A program made the translations under genes and the position numbers. From Pseudooceanicola antarcticus (GTDB taxonomy: Bacteria; Pseudomonadota; Alphaproteobacteria; Rhodobacterales; Rhodobacteraceae), in the NCBI RefSeq assembly GCF_900215355.1, contig NZ_OBEA01000005.1, positions 348,829-412,828 on the forward strand: a stretch of 64,000 nucleotides of DNA. Direction: 5' to 3'. Shown here piece by piece: positions 25,805 to 34,892 of the stretch (its first letter is position 1; each line of letters opens with the position of its first letter). The notes under the pieces were generated by a model. The model made no database searches. It worked only from the letters and a program-made list of their open reading frames with translations, and was not told the DNA's origin.

Positions 25805-26353
25805 CTACTCGGCCTCGCGCGTCGCCGCCTCGCCCAGCAACTCGCCCGAGGCGTTGAGCTCTGCCATGACACCCATCAGCTTGGACAGGGAGCGGTAGAA
25901 GCTGCGCCGTTCGGCGGCGGTCAGCCTTTCCAGCAGGTATTGCTGCCGGGCCCGGCCCACGCGCAGCACTTCGCGGCCCACGGCCAAGCCTTCCTCGGTC
26001 AGCTCGAAGATGGCGCGGCGGGCATCCTTGGGATCGGTCGCCTTGCGCATGTAGCGGCGTTCCACCAGCGAGGCCGCGGCGCGGCTGATCTGCGCCCCGT
26101 CCAGCAGCAGCTTCTCGCAGATCTCGCCGTAGGACAGCGGCTCGCTGTCGACGAGACGGGTCAGCACCCGGCCCTCGGCAAGGGTCAGGTCGAAATGACG
26201 GGCATTGTACTTGGAGATATTGCGGTTGAACTCTCCCGAGAGCATGCCGATGCGATATGTGAGGTATTCCTCATGATCCATCAGCGTGTAGTCGGGGCCG
26301 CCGTTCTCGTCCAGGAAGGCAGGCATCTGCCAATAGGGTTGGCTCTTGGGCAT
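25805..26353 (-). CDS. MarR family transcriptional regulator
   Basis: A 182-residue winged-helix regulator: FDLTLAEGRVLTRLVDSEPL and SYGEICEKLLLDGAQIS lead into the recognition helix, and the wing reads RKATDPKDARRAIFELTEEG. The N-terminal ~30 residues extend beyond the usual MarR core. It lies upstream of the phytase-like gene in the same orientation. Function unknown; MarR proteins often sense aromatic or phenolic ligands. Confidence 0.88.
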   Translation of the reverse strand: MPKSQPYWQMPAFLDENGGPDYTLMDHEEYLTYRIGMLSGEFNRNISKYNARHFDLTLAEGRVLTRLVDSEPLSYGEICEKLLLDGAQISRAAASLVERRYMRKATDPKDARRAIFELTEEGLAVGREVLRVGRARQQYLLERLTAAERRSFYRSLSKLMGVMAELNASGELLGEAATREAE

Positions 26354-26597
26354 GATCAGGCTCTAAAAGGATTGGTCTTGGCGACGTTAGGCAAAATTCG
26401 TTGATCCGTCAAACAATCTACCCCTGTCGCCGCGAAGGCAATCCGCAAATGCCATCCATTTGAGCACGTTCTACCTTGAGGGTATTCACTGTGGCCCGAG
26501 AGCCGCAGGATGAAGACCGGACGGGGGCCATGTGAAGGCGGCAAGCAGCCGGGGCCGCGCCCCGCTTGCGGGCCCCCAAAGCGCCGCCTGGCGCCCT

Positions 26598-27494
26598 TTA
26601 GCCGGTTTGCGCGGGACGATGCAAGAGCGCACGCAGAAGTGCGCCGGGATCGGGGCGCGACAGCGGCTCCGGCGGCTCATCCGGCAGGCGGTCGTCGAAC
26701 TGCACGCCGTAGCGCTCGGCCAGCCTTGCGTTGCCCTGCGCCACCTCGGCCAGCAGGCGGGCGCGCAGGGCGCCGCCCAGACCATGCCGGCGCCGGTCGC
26801 CGCGAAGGCTCCAGGTGACGAAGGGGACGAGGCGGCTCAGGCCATGGCGATTGAGCAGGGCACAGAGCGCAGCCGAGTTCATCGAGGGCGAGAGGTTGGC
26901 CATGCGCTTCGGCCCCGCCGTGAAGGGCAGGCCCGCGGCCTCGAGAAACTGCGCCACCGCGCCGCCATCAAGCCCCGGATCATAGGCACGTGCCTCGATC
27001 CGGGCGAAGCCGGACCAGAAATCGAGGATACGGTCGTATTCCCGCCGCCGCCGGTGCCAGTCCCGGTCCACGAACTCCGCCAGATAGAGCCCGGTCTGCC
27101 CCTGTTTGCACAGCTGGTTCCAGTGGCTCTCCATCAGGTAGTCCTGCCGCCTGAGCAGGGCCACCACGGTGATCTCGTAGTGCCGCGCCAGCTGACGCAT
27201 CGGCGCGAAGGCGCGGTAGCAGGGCAGCGAGAGCCCCTCCTCCGAGAGCACCAGGTGCGGCAGGCCCGAGCGCGCGTGATCGCGGCGGATCGCCTGCAAC
27301 TCCTCGGCGGCGCGACCCTCGGCGAGGGCGCGGTAGAGGCTAGTATGCTTGGGAATCTCGGGATGCGGCGGGCGGGTGGTGGCGCCGTAGTGGAAGCCCG
27401 CGCGGGCCAGCGCCGGCCCTTCGCGCGCCAGCCAGCCCTGGATCGCCGTGGTGCCCGTCTTGTGGGTGCCGATGTGCAGGATCAACCGTTGCAT
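26598..27494 (-). CDS. Sulfotransferase-like protein
   Basis: A 298-residue protein with the N-terminal P-loop-like motif HIGTHKTGTTAIQGWLA, the 5'-phosphosulfate (PAPS) binding signature of sulfotransferase-fold proteins. A second conserved region, HLVLSEEGLSLP and VALLRRQDYLMES, matches the 3'-phosphate-binding segment. It is the last gene of a three-gene unit (kpsS-like, SDR, this gene), overlapping the SDR by 13 bases. It probably sulfates a sugar or lipid in the glycolipid pathway; the acceptor is not known. Confidence 0.8.
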   Translation of the reverse strand: MQRLILHIGTHKTGTTAIQGWLAREGPALARAGFHYGATTRPPHPEIPKHTSLYRALAEGRAAEELQAIRRDHARSGLPHLVLSEEGLSLPCYRAFAPMRQLARHYEITVVALLRRQDYLMESHWNQLCKQGQTGLYLAEFVDRDWHRRRREYDRILDFWSGFARIEARAYDPGLDGGAVAQFLEAAGLPFTAGPKRMANLSPSMNSAALCALLNRHGLSRLVPFVTWSLRGDRRRHGLGGALRARLLAEVAQGNARLAERYGVQFDDRLPDEPPEPLSRPDPGALLRALLHRPAQTG

Positions 27495-28324
27495 GGGGGG
27501 CGCGGCGCCTCCTCTGGTTGCAGGGGCCCGTTGTCGACCGTGAAGCGCTGATCGCGCATCAGCGCCGCGCGCCAGCGTCGCGGCAGCGCATTGAGCAGCG
27601 CCAGCGCCAGGGCGGCCCGGCGTGGAAAGACCAGCCGCGACCGCCCCCGCGCCACGGCCCGCAGGATGCGCTCTGCCGCCTGCTCGACCGGGACGATCAT
27701 CGGCAGCGGCTTGGCCTCTTGCGTCACCTGCTGCGCGGCCTGCCGGGTTTCCACATGGCCGGGCTCGACCAGCAGCACCGAGACACCGCTGCCCGCCAGC
27801 TCTGTCCGCAGCGCCGCGGCATAGTTGGAGAGCCCGGCCTTGGCCGCTGAATAGGCCGCCGCATCCGGCAGAGGATCGCGCGCGGCCAGCGAACTGATCA
27901 GCACGATCCGCCCCTGCCCCGCCTGCCGCATCCGCACCGCCGCCGCCTCGGCCAGGGCGATGGCGCCGGTCAGGTTTACCTCGATCACCCGGCGGGAGAC
28001 CGCCTCGGGCACCGGCTGCCCTGCGGCGGGGCGGCCACCGAAGAGGCCCATGGCAATGATCAGAAGCTCGGGCGGGTTGTCGCGGCTGATCGCCTGCAGC
28101 CAGTCGGCGGCGGCACCGGGCCGGGACAGGTCCCCGGCCCGGCACGAGACCTCTGCCCCGCGCCGCCGCAGATCCTGCGCCGTCCGCTCCAACTGCCCTG
28201 CCACCCGTGCCGCCAGGGCGATCTGGCGCCCCGGAGCGGCCAGGGCGCGGGCCAGCGCGGCGCCGATGCCCCGGCTGCCCCCGGCGATGGCGATCTTGCG
28301 ATAGGGCAACCCATGCTCAGACAT
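27482..28324 (-). CDS. Short-chain dehydrogenase/reductase (ketosphinganine-reductase-like context)
   Basis: A 280-residue SDR: cofactor motif AGGSRGIGAALARAL, active-site Ser in IVLISSLAA, and YSAAKAGLSNYAAAL with the YxxxK pair. The C-terminal extension, with AERILRAVARGRSRLVFPRR, resembles membrane-associated lipid reductases such as 3-ketodihydrosphingosine reductases. In this cluster it could reduce the 3-keto product of the alpha-oxoamine synthase; this is inference. It overlaps the upstream gene by eight bases and the downstream gene by 13. Confidence 0.85.
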   Translation of the reverse strand: MSEHGLPYRKIAIAGGSRGIGAALARALAAPGRQIALAARVAGQLERTAQDLRRRGAEVSCRAGDLSRPGAAADWLQAISRDNPPELLIIAMGLFGGRPAAGQPVPEAVSRRVIEVNLTGAIALAEAAAVRMRQAGQGRIVLISSLAARDPLPDAAAYSAAKAGLSNYAAALRTELAGSGVSVLLVEPGHVETRQAAQQVTQEAKPLPMIVPVEQAAERILRAVARGRSRLVFPRRAALALALLNALPRRWRAALMRDQRFTVDNGPLQPEEAPRPPCNG

Positions 28325-29624
28325 CCATCGGCACCCCCAGGGCCCGCCCCCGCGCCAGCCTGGGCGGCACCGGATCGAAGAGCCCCGCCGGATCGGCCCC
28401 CAGGATGCGATCGGCCATGGCGGTGACGGCTGCACGCTGGCCCTCTTCCCCGTAGAAGTCGCCACGCACATGCAGATGCGCTGCAAGCACCCGGATCACC
28501 GCATCCAGCAGACGCGGGTCGGGCGGCTCGGGCGCCTGCCAGAAGCGGTCGAGCCCGCCCTGGTGGGTCAGCCCCGCCATGTCGTAGATCGCCACCCCCG
28601 CCACCAGCACCGGGCAGCGCCGAGACAGCGCCATCAGCCCGGCGGTGGAGTTCACCGTCACCAGCCCCCGCGCGCGCAAGGCCCAATCCTCCAACCGGCC
28701 GCCATCCAGCACGTGGACCCGCCCGCTCAGCCCCAGCCTGCGGGCACTGCGCGCCAGGAAGCGGCGCCAGGGCACGAGGCCGTTGTCATGGGGGTGCAGC
28801 TTGACCACCAGCTGCGCCTCGGGCGAGGCGCTGCCCGCGAAAGAGCGCAGGACCTGCCCCAGGAACTGCCGCTGATCGCGGAACGGGGAATTCGCGCGGA
28901 TCTGGTAATCCCCCTGCATCTGCAACGCGACGAGGTAATAGGGCAGCCCGCGCGCCCTGAGCCGCCGCGCCAGCGCCTCTGCCTGGGCCACGCCGCGCGC
29001 CGCCCGCCGGTGGCGCGGCAGGTAGGACAGATACTCCACCACCGGGTTGTCGGGCCGGTCCCGCTGGAACCGAGGATAAAGCAGCGCCAACAGGTAATTG
29101 CTCAGGTGGTAGGTGACATCGCCCGAGGTCTCGCGCTCGGGCGGGAAGGCGTAGCGGCGGGCAAGATCCGGCCGGGGCAGATCACGCGCGGCGGCCAGCA
29201 ACCTGCCGGGATCGCAGGTCAGCAGGGAATAGAGGCTCTGCCCGCCCGGCTCCGAGACGATCCAGTCGGGGCGCAGGTAGCCGTATTCGTAGGATAACGC
29301 CCGGATTCCAAGGCGTTCGGCCACCTGCCGGGCGGCGGCGTGATAGGGGATGCGATCGCCGAAATAGACGATGTCGGTGATGCCCTCGGCCCGGATCAGA
29401 CGGTCCAGCCAAAGCGGCCAGGCGGCGAGGCTGCCGCGGTAGCTGCGCGTGCCCGGCCCGTGCCAGAAAAGCCAGTCGCCAATACAGAGGTTGACCCGCA
29501 GCACCCCGGCGCCCCGCGCGACAAGCTCGCGCCCCAGGGCGCGGGCGAACCCCGAAGGAGGCCCCTGCAGAAAGAGCACCTTGGTGGCGTTGGCCGGGCG
29601 GGGGAAGGAATGCAAACATGTCAT
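28317..29624 (-). CDS. Capsular polysaccharide export/KpsS-like protein
   Basis: A 435-residue cytoplasmic protein of the KpsS/LipB-like capsule family. Visible: VLFLQGPPSGFARALGREL, DIVYFGDRIPYH, LSYEYGYLRPDWI, VVKLHPHDNG and TVNSTAGLMAL, all typical of the Kdo-transferase/capsule family. KpsS proteins add Kdo to lipid acceptors that anchor capsules. ATG at 29624 gives the correct N-terminus; the upstream extension lies in the divergent intergenic region. It heads the SDR/sulfotransferase unit and is divergent from the methyltransferase gene 49 bases away. Confidence 0.85.
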   Translation of the reverse strand: MTCLHSFPRPANATKVLFLQGPPSGFARALGRELVARGAGVLRVNLCIGDWLFWHGPGTRSYRGSLAAWPLWLDRLIRAEGITDIVYFGDRIPYHAAARQVAERLGIRALSYEYGYLRPDWIVSEPGGQSLYSLLTCDPGRLLAAARDLPRPDLARRYAFPPERETSGDVTYHLSNYLLALLYPRFQRDRPDNPVVEYLSYLPRHRRAARGVAQAEALARRLRARGLPYYLVALQMQGDYQIRANSPFRDQRQFLGQVLRSFAGSASPEAQLVVKLHPHDNGLVPWRRFLARSARRLGLSGRVHVLDGGRLEDWALRARGLVTVNSTAGLMALSRRCPVLVAGVAIYDMAGLTHQGGLDRFWQAPEPPDPRLLDAVIRVLAAHLHVRGDFYGEEGQRAAVTAMADRILGADPAGLFDPVPPRLARGRALGVPMDV

Positions 29625-29673
29625 GATCCGCCCTCCCCGCAGCGGGGAGCGCCCCTGCAAGGGAGCCCGCGCC

Positions 29674-30507
29674 ATGCCCGATTTCCTGCGCGCCCGCCGT
29701 GACCGGCGCAGGCCTTTGACCAGGCTGGGATATCACCTGCTCGACCTCGCCTCATACGAAAGCGCCTACCTGCTGGGCCCGGCGCGGCGCGAGCTGTTCT
29801 TCAACTCGGGCTATCTGCCGCTGGCCAGGGACTTCCTGGTCCCGCCCGAGATGGAGGCCGAAGCCCATGCGGCGATGATGTATCACTTCGTCGCCCGCTG
29901 CCTTCCCGCCGAGGCGGGCCTCAAGCTTTCGCCGCGCCGCATCGCCGATATCGGCTGCGGACCGGGCGGCGGGCTGGCCTATATGGCAACGCTCTACCCC
30001 CGCGCGGCGCTCTGCGGCACCGAACGGGCCTGGGCGGGCCGGCGACTGGCACGTCAGCATGTGCCCAGGGCGCAGATCCTCGGGGCCAAGGCCCCCCTGC
30101 CCGGCCCCTGCGACCTGATCACCGGGGTCGGCACGCCCACCTACATCGGCCTCGCGGCCTTCCTGGCACGCTTCGCGCCTCAGCTCAGCCCCGGAGGCGT
30201 GATCTCGATCTCGGGCGGCTACCGGCAGGGCGATCACGCAGCCCTGCGCAGGGAGCTGGAGCAGGCGGCCCGGGCCCAGCAGCTGCGCCTGCTTGACTAC
30301 CGCGATATCGCGGCCGCCACCCGTGCCGCGCTCGAGGCCGACATCCCGCGCCGCGAGGCCGCGCTGGCGCAGCTTCCGGCACCCTTCAGGCCCTATGCCA
30401 GGAGATGGGCGGATCTGCCGGGCACACCGGAATACGAGGAATATCAACGCGGTGAGCGCTGCGATTTCGCGGCGGTGCTGCAGGCCGCAACGGATCGGCG
30501 TGACTGA
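29674..30507 (+). CDS. SAM-dependent methyltransferase
   Basis: A 277-residue Rossmann-type methyltransferase. Motif I is RIADIGCGPGGGLAYMA, and the post-I acidic residue lies in LCGTERAW. The N-terminal ~70 residues are a family-specific cap. The gene is alone on the plus strand within the lipid/glycan cluster, convergent with the GlfT2-like gene (eight bases between ends). Substrate unknown; modification of the sugar or lipid product is likely by context. Confidence 0.82.
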   Translation: MPDFLRARRDRRRPLTRLGYHLLDLASYESAYLLGPARRELFFNSGYLPLARDFLVPPEMEAEAHAAMMYHFVARCLPAEAGLKLSPRRIADIGCGPGGGLAYMATLYPRAALCGTERAWAGRRLARQHVPRAQILGAKAPLPGPCDLITGVGTPTYIGLAAFLARFAPQLSPGGVISISGGYRQGDHAALRRELEQAARAQQLRLLDYRDIAAATRAALEADIPRREAALAQLPAPFRPYARRWADLPGTPEYEEYQRGERCDFAAVLQAATDRRD

Positions 30508-30515
30508 CGCCCCGC

Positions 30516-32300
30516 TCATTGCGCGAACCTCTCGTCCCAGGCCCTGCGGCTGGCGTGGCGCATCGCCTCCGCCTGCCAGCGCCGTGCCGCGCGGCGGTGC
30601 AGGCAGAGGAACCTGAGCCAGAGCCAGAGCGCCCGCGCCACGCCGCGCCAGAGCCTGAGCCTGTCCGGCGACAGCTCCAGACAGTCCTGCCCCTCCATGT
30701 CGCGGCGGCGCAGGTAGGCACCGGGCGGGACGCTGGCGGGGTTGATCTCATAGAGCGAAAGGCTGTGCGCCGGGGGATCCTTTCGGGCGACCAGGGTGAT
30801 CTGCACCAGCCGGTAGATGAAATACGCCACCCGCCGCCAGAGCCCCGCCGGCATCGGGGTCATGGGGCGCGGTCCGGGCGGCGCGGCGCGGCCCTGGATG
30901 CCATCTTCCCGTGCGAAGCGATCCAGCACCTCCCGATGCAGCTCTGCCGGCGGGCGAGCCAGCACCGCATCGGGGCCTGCAAGGTAGTCCTCTGCCGCCG
31001 CCTCGACCGCGCGGGCCATGCGGTATTGATGGCAGATCAGCCGCGCGATGAGCGCGCCCAGCACATCCACCGGACGCGGCGGCCGCGCCAGCTGCGGATA
31101 GAGCGCCGCGTTGATCAGCAGGTTGCGGTAGTCGTAGTAGGTCAGCCAGGGCTGGGCCTTGGCGGCGAAGGCATCGTGCCAGACGCCGCAACCGGGCAGC
31201 GGCAGGCTCTCTACCCCCTGCGCCCCGAGCCTGCAGCCGAACTCTATGTCATCGCCACGGATGAAGAGCGGCAGCGGCAGGCCCGCGCGGCGCAGCGCCG
31301 CCAGCGGCACGGCACAGTACCACCAGCCGTTGTAATGGGCAGGCTCCACCCGGTCGAAAAGCCCCAGCGTCTGCGGACGCACCAGGCTGCGCCCCATGCC
31401 GTAGGAGTTCACATGCCAGCCCGGCCGCACCCGTGCGCCGGCCTCGTGCAACACCCGCGGCCGCTCGGTCTCGAGCATGGCGCCGCCGAGGGCCGCGCTG
31501 TCGCCGGTATAGGCAAGCGCGTCGCAGAGCCTTCTGATCATGCGTGGATCCAGCAGGATGTCGTCGTCCATCAGCAGGTGATGGCTGGGCTCTGCCGCGC
31601 TGGTGGCGGCCTCGGCGAGGCCACGGGTGAAACCTCCGGCACCGCCGAGGTTGGGCTGGTCGATGAGCCGCGCGCCAAGGCTTTCCAGCGCCCGCTGCGT
31701 CGCTTCGCCCGAAAGCGCCGCGCCCTGGTTCACCACGATCACGTCGGCCAGCTCCGGCAGGCTGCGGCGGATCGAGGCCAGGGCCTGCAGGGTCCGGCAG
31801 AGCTGCGGCTCGCGGTTGAAGGTGCAGATCCCGATCGACAGCCGCACCGGGTCGGGGTCGGTCCCGGTGACGAAGGCCCCGTGCAGGATCTGGCAGGGCG
31901 AGAGACATTCGACCACCAGCGCCAGGTGCCCGGTCTCTCCGGTCTCCTTCAGCGGCAGCACGAAGGTCTCTCCGGCACCTTCCAGCTCTTGCAGGGTCAG
32001 CAGGCGCGGTGGCCGGTCGGCGCGGCGCAGCTCGACCAGCACCCGCGCCCGCCCGTTCAGCGCCAGCCGCAGCGCAAGATCCGCGACCCGCGAATGGGGC
32101 AGCCAGAAACCGAGATAGAGCGCGTTGAACCAGGTGCCGAAATCAAGCCGCGTCCCGGCGGCGCAATAGAGGATGCCCCCGGCCTGGCGTGGCGGCGGAT
32201 CGGCCCTGAGATAGAGATCCTCGGGCCGGTCGGAGGCCGGAAAAAGCAGCTCCTGCAGGCGGTAGGTTGGCTCGTTGGGAAAGATACCGGGGACGTTCAT
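30516..32300 (-). CDS. GlfT2-like galactofuranosyltransferase (GT2)
   Basis: A 594-residue protein. The N-terminal ~150 residues form a beta-rich domain, then a GT-A core: SIGICTFNREPQLCRTLQAL, the metal motif MDDDILLDP, the acceptor/catalytic GDDIEFG and WHDAF. This order matches GlfT2, the bifunctional galactofuranosyl polymerase of mycobacteria, although here it is a different lineage. It lies immediately after UDP-galactopyranose mutase with an ATGA overlap, which strongly supports UDP-Galf as the donor. The C-terminal region has amphipathic segments for membrane association. Confidence 0.88.
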   Translation of the reverse strand: MNVPGIFPNEPTYRLQELLFPASDRPEDLYLRADPPPRQAGGILYCAAGTRLDFGTWFNALYLGFWLPHSRVADLALRLALNGRARVLVELRRADRPPRLLTLQELEGAGETFVLPLKETGETGHLALVVECLSPCQILHGAFVTGTDPDPVRLSIGICTFNREPQLCRTLQALASIRRSLPELADVIVVNQGAALSGEATQRALESLGARLIDQPNLGGAGGFTRGLAEAATSAAEPSHHLLMDDDILLDPRMIRRLCDALAYTGDSAALGGAMLETERPRVLHEAGARVRPGWHVNSYGMGRSLVRPQTLGLFDRVEPAHYNGWWYCAVPLAALRRAGLPLPLFIRGDDIEFGCRLGAQGVESLPLPGCGVWHDAFAAKAQPWLTYYDYRNLLINAALYPQLARPPRPVDVLGALIARLICHQYRMARAVEAAAEDYLAGPDAVLARPPAELHREVLDRFAREDGIQGRAAPPGPRPMTPMPAGLWRRVAYFIYRLVQITLVARKDPPAHSLSLYEINPASVPPGAYLRRRDMEGQDCLELSPDRLRLWRGVARALWLWLRFLCLHRRAARRWQAEAMRHASRRAWDERFAQ

Positions 32301-33478
32301 GGGTCATGCACGAAGGCAGGCGCCTTCCCTCCCTGGGCCCAGGTCCTGTTCAGCACGCGGGCGGTTTCCAAAGCGCGGCCGATGGCGCGGTCCATGTCGA
32401 GATAGGCATAGGTGCCGAGCCGCCCGACGAAGGTCACCCCCGAGGTGGCCTTCGCCCGCTCGACGTATTGCGAGAGCCGCTTGCGGTCGTTCAGCAGCCG
32501 CAGCGGGTAATAGGGCGTGTCCCCCGGCCCCGCGTCGCGGCTGTATTCGCGGAAACACAGGCTGCGGTCCGGCGCCGCCTCGGCCCAGGGGGCGAAATGG
32601 CGGTGCTCGGTCACGCGAGTATGGGGCGTCTCCTCGTCGCAATAGTTCATCACCGCGATGCCCTGGACATCGCCGCAGGGCGCCTCGATCCGCTCGAAAT
32701 CAAGCGTCCGGTAGCCCAGGGGCCCCAGGTCCCGGTCGAAGTAGCGATCGAGCGGGCCGGTGTAGATCAGATGATCAACCCCCTCGGGCGGCGCCCCCTC
32801 GAAGGCGGTGCCCAGACGCAGCTCGACGCGGTCGGCGGCAAGGATCGCCTTCACCATCTCGGTATAGCCCCGGCGCGGAATGGCCTGGTGCGGATGGTCG
32901 AAATAGCCGTCGTCATAGTCGAAACGCAGTGGCAGCCGCTTGAGGATCGAGGCGGGCAGCTCCGCCGGCTCGACCCCCCATTGCTTGCGCGTGTAGCCGC
33001 GCAGGAAGGTGGCGTAGATCTTCTCTCCGACAAAGCGCAGGGCCTGATCCTCGAAGCTTTGCGGCTCTTCGATGTCACTGGCGCATTGGCCGGCGATGAA
33101 GGCGCGCGCCTCCTGCGGAGACATCTGCCGCCCGAAGAGCTGGTTGATCGTGTGCAGGTTGATCGGCAGGGAGTAGACCTGCCCGCCGGCCATGGCCTTC
33201 ACCCGGTGGCGAAAGGGCATCATCTCGGCAAAGCGGGTGACATAGGCCCAGACCTCTTCATCCGCCGTATGAAAGATATGGGGGCCGTATTCATGCACCA
33301 TGATGCCGGTGGCCGGGTCCTGCGCGGTGTGGCAATTGCCGGCGACATGGCGGCGCTCGTCCTGCACGATGACGCTGTGCCCGGCCCCGGCCAGCTCGCG
33401 CGCCAGCACCGCGCCCGAGATCCCTGCCCCGACGATCAGGATGCGCTTCGGCGGCGCCTGGCCCAGGCTTGCGTCCAT
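32297..33478 (-). CDS. glf: UDP-galactopyranose mutase
   Basis: A 393-residue flavoenzyme that converts UDP-galactopyranose to UDP-galactofuranose. FAD motif ILIVGAGISGAVLARELA, family motifs HEYGPHIFHT, LPINLHTINQLFG and YTRKQWG, and the C-terminal GRLGTYAYLDMD are all present, with active-site Arg in RHVAGNCH. Length is normal. It forms an operon with the GlfT2-like transferase downstream and the oxoamine synthase upstream (one base apart). This is the firmest chemical clue in the cluster. Confidence 0.97.
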   Translation of the reverse strand: MDASLGQAPPKRILIVGAGISGAVLARELAGAGHSVIVQDERRHVAGNCHTAQDPATGIMVHEYGPHIFHTADEEVWAYVTRFAEMMPFRHRVKAMAGGQVYSLPINLHTINQLFGRQMSPQEARAFIAGQCASDIEEPQSFEDQALRFVGEKIYATFLRGYTRKQWGVEPAELPASILKRLPLRFDYDDGYFDHPHQAIPRRGYTEMVKAILAADRVELRLGTAFEGAPPEGVDHLIYTGPLDRYFDRDLGPLGYRTLDFERIEAPCGDVQGIAVMNYCDEETPHTRVTEHRHFAPWAEAAPDRSLCFREYSRDAGPGDTPYYPLRLLNDRKRLSQYVERAKATSGVTFVGRLGTYAYLDMDRAIGRALETARVLNRTWAQGGKAPAFVHDP

Positions 33479-33479
33479 C

Positions 33480-34892
33480 TCAGCCCCCCGCCCGCTGGGC
33501 CGCACCAAGGAGCCGGGTGAAACCCTCGGCCTCGAGCTGATCGAGGCAATCGCGCGTGGCCTCCAGCGCCCTGTCGATATCCTCGGGCCGGTGATCGGAG
33601 GAGAGGAAGAAGCGCAGCCGCGCGCTGCCCATGGGCACGCCGGGGAAGGTCACCGGGGCCACGTTGACGCCCGCCGCCAACAGGCGCTCCGAGAGCTTGG
33701 TGGCAAGCGCGCTGTCCCCGATCATCACCGGCAACACGCCCGAGCCAACCGCCGCGCCGCAGTCGAGCCCGAGGTCGCGCGCCTTCTCAAGGAAATGCGC
33801 CCCGAGCGTCTGCAGCTGTGCCGCGCGTCCCGGCTCGCGCGCGAGTAGGCGCAACGCCTCTGCCGCCGAGGCCGCCAGACAGGGCGGCAGGGCGACCGAG
33901 AAGACATGCCCCGGCGCACGGGCCTTCAGGTAACGGATCAAATCCTTGCTGCCCGCCACGTAACCACCTGTGGAGGCAAGGGTCTTCGACAGGGTCCCCA
34001 TCCAGATATCGACCTCTGCGGGGTCGATGCCGAAATGCTCGAAAACGCCCCGGCCGCTGGCCCCCACGGGGCCCAGGGCATGGGCCTCGTCCACCATCAG
34101 CCAGGCGTCGTAGCGGTCGCGCAGGGCCAGCAGGCGCGGCAGGTCCGGCAGGTCGCCATCCATGGAATAGAGCCCCTCGACCACGATCAGCACATGCCGA
34201 TGCAGGGGGCGGTGGTTCTCGAGGATGCGTTCCAGCGCGTCCATGTCGTTGTGGGGAAAGCTGCGCCGCGCCGCCGCCGACAGCGCCATGCCGGTGCTGA
34301 CCGAATTGTGCACGAAGGCATCCGAGAGCACCAGGTCGCGCTCTTCCATCAGCGTCGGGATCAGGCTGACATTGGTGGCATGGCCGCTGACGAAGCTCAG
34401 CGCCGCCTCGCAGTGATAGTGCCGGGCCAGGGCCTCTTCCAGCGCCAGGTGCACCGGCCTCGTCCCCGACACCATGCGGCTGCCCGAGGCCGAGACCCCG
34501 TAGCGCTCGAGCGCAGACATGGCCGCCTGGCGGGGCCTTGGGTCGGCGTTCAGACCGAGGTAGTCGTAGGAGCCGAAGTTCAGCACCTCGGCGCCCGCGA
34601 TTTGGCTGCGGCTTTGCGCATGGCCCTCGTGCAGGCGGAAGTAGGGCGAGCCAAGGCCAATGGCCGCGCCGGCCTGCTCCAGCATCTGCAACTGGCGAAA
34701 CCCCTCGAGCTCTTTCAGCCCCTGGGGCCGGGGGCCCGAGACCTCAGCCTTGCGCGGCCGTTCGGGAACTCTGGCCGTGTCGCGCACATCATGCGGGGCC
34801 GGCGCGGGCTCTTCCAGCGCCTGCCGCGCCGCCGCCAGCGCCGCGCCGCGCATCTTGGGATCAAGTCCACGCCTGTGGGGGGCTGCTCTCAT
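33480..34892 (-). CDS. Alpha-oxoamine synthase (PLP), PKS-linked
   Basis: A 470-residue fold-type I PLP enzyme. Seen: LNFGSYDYLGL, GVSASGSRMVSGTRPVHLALE, the aspartate motif VDEAHALGPVG and the lysine motif WMGTLSKTLASTGGYVAG, with Lys303 as Schiff base. Family members (AONS, KBL, SPT, ALAS) condense an acyl thioester with an amino acid, with loss of CO2. An extra ~65-residue N-terminus distinguishes it from housekeeping members. It overlaps the PKS stop (ATGA), so it probably releases the PKS acyl chain as an alpha-aminoketone. The amino acid substrate (Ser, Ala or Gly) is not deducible. Confidence 0.9.
   Translation of the reverse strand: MRAAPHRRGLDPKMRGAALAAARQALEEPAPAPHDVRDTARVPERPRKAEVSGPRPQGLKELEGFRQLQMLEQAGAAIGLGSPYFRLHEGHAQSRSQIAGAEVLNFGSYDYLGLNADPRPRQAAMSALERYGVSASGSRMVSGTRPVHLALEEALARHYHCEAALSFVSGHATNVSLIPTLMEERDLVLSDAFVHNSVSTGMALSAAARRSFPHNDMDALERILENHRPLHRHVLIVVEGLYSMDGDLPDLPRLLALRDRYDAWLMVDEAHALGPVGASGRGVFEHFGIDPAEVDIWMGTLSKTLASTGGYVAGSKDLIRYLKARAPGHVFSVALPPCLAASAAEALRLLAREPGRAAQLQTLGAHFLEKARDLGLDCGAAVGSGVLPVMIGDSALATKLSERLLAAGVNVAPVTFPGVPMGSARLRFFLSSDHRPEDIDRALEATRDCLDQLEAEGFTRLLGAAQRAGG

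Noticed and set aside
26354..26597. Possible small gene between MarR and sulfotransferase-like genes
   Set aside because: Short frames here lack start signals and codon bias. Only a GC-rich hairpin near 26550-26585 was noted.
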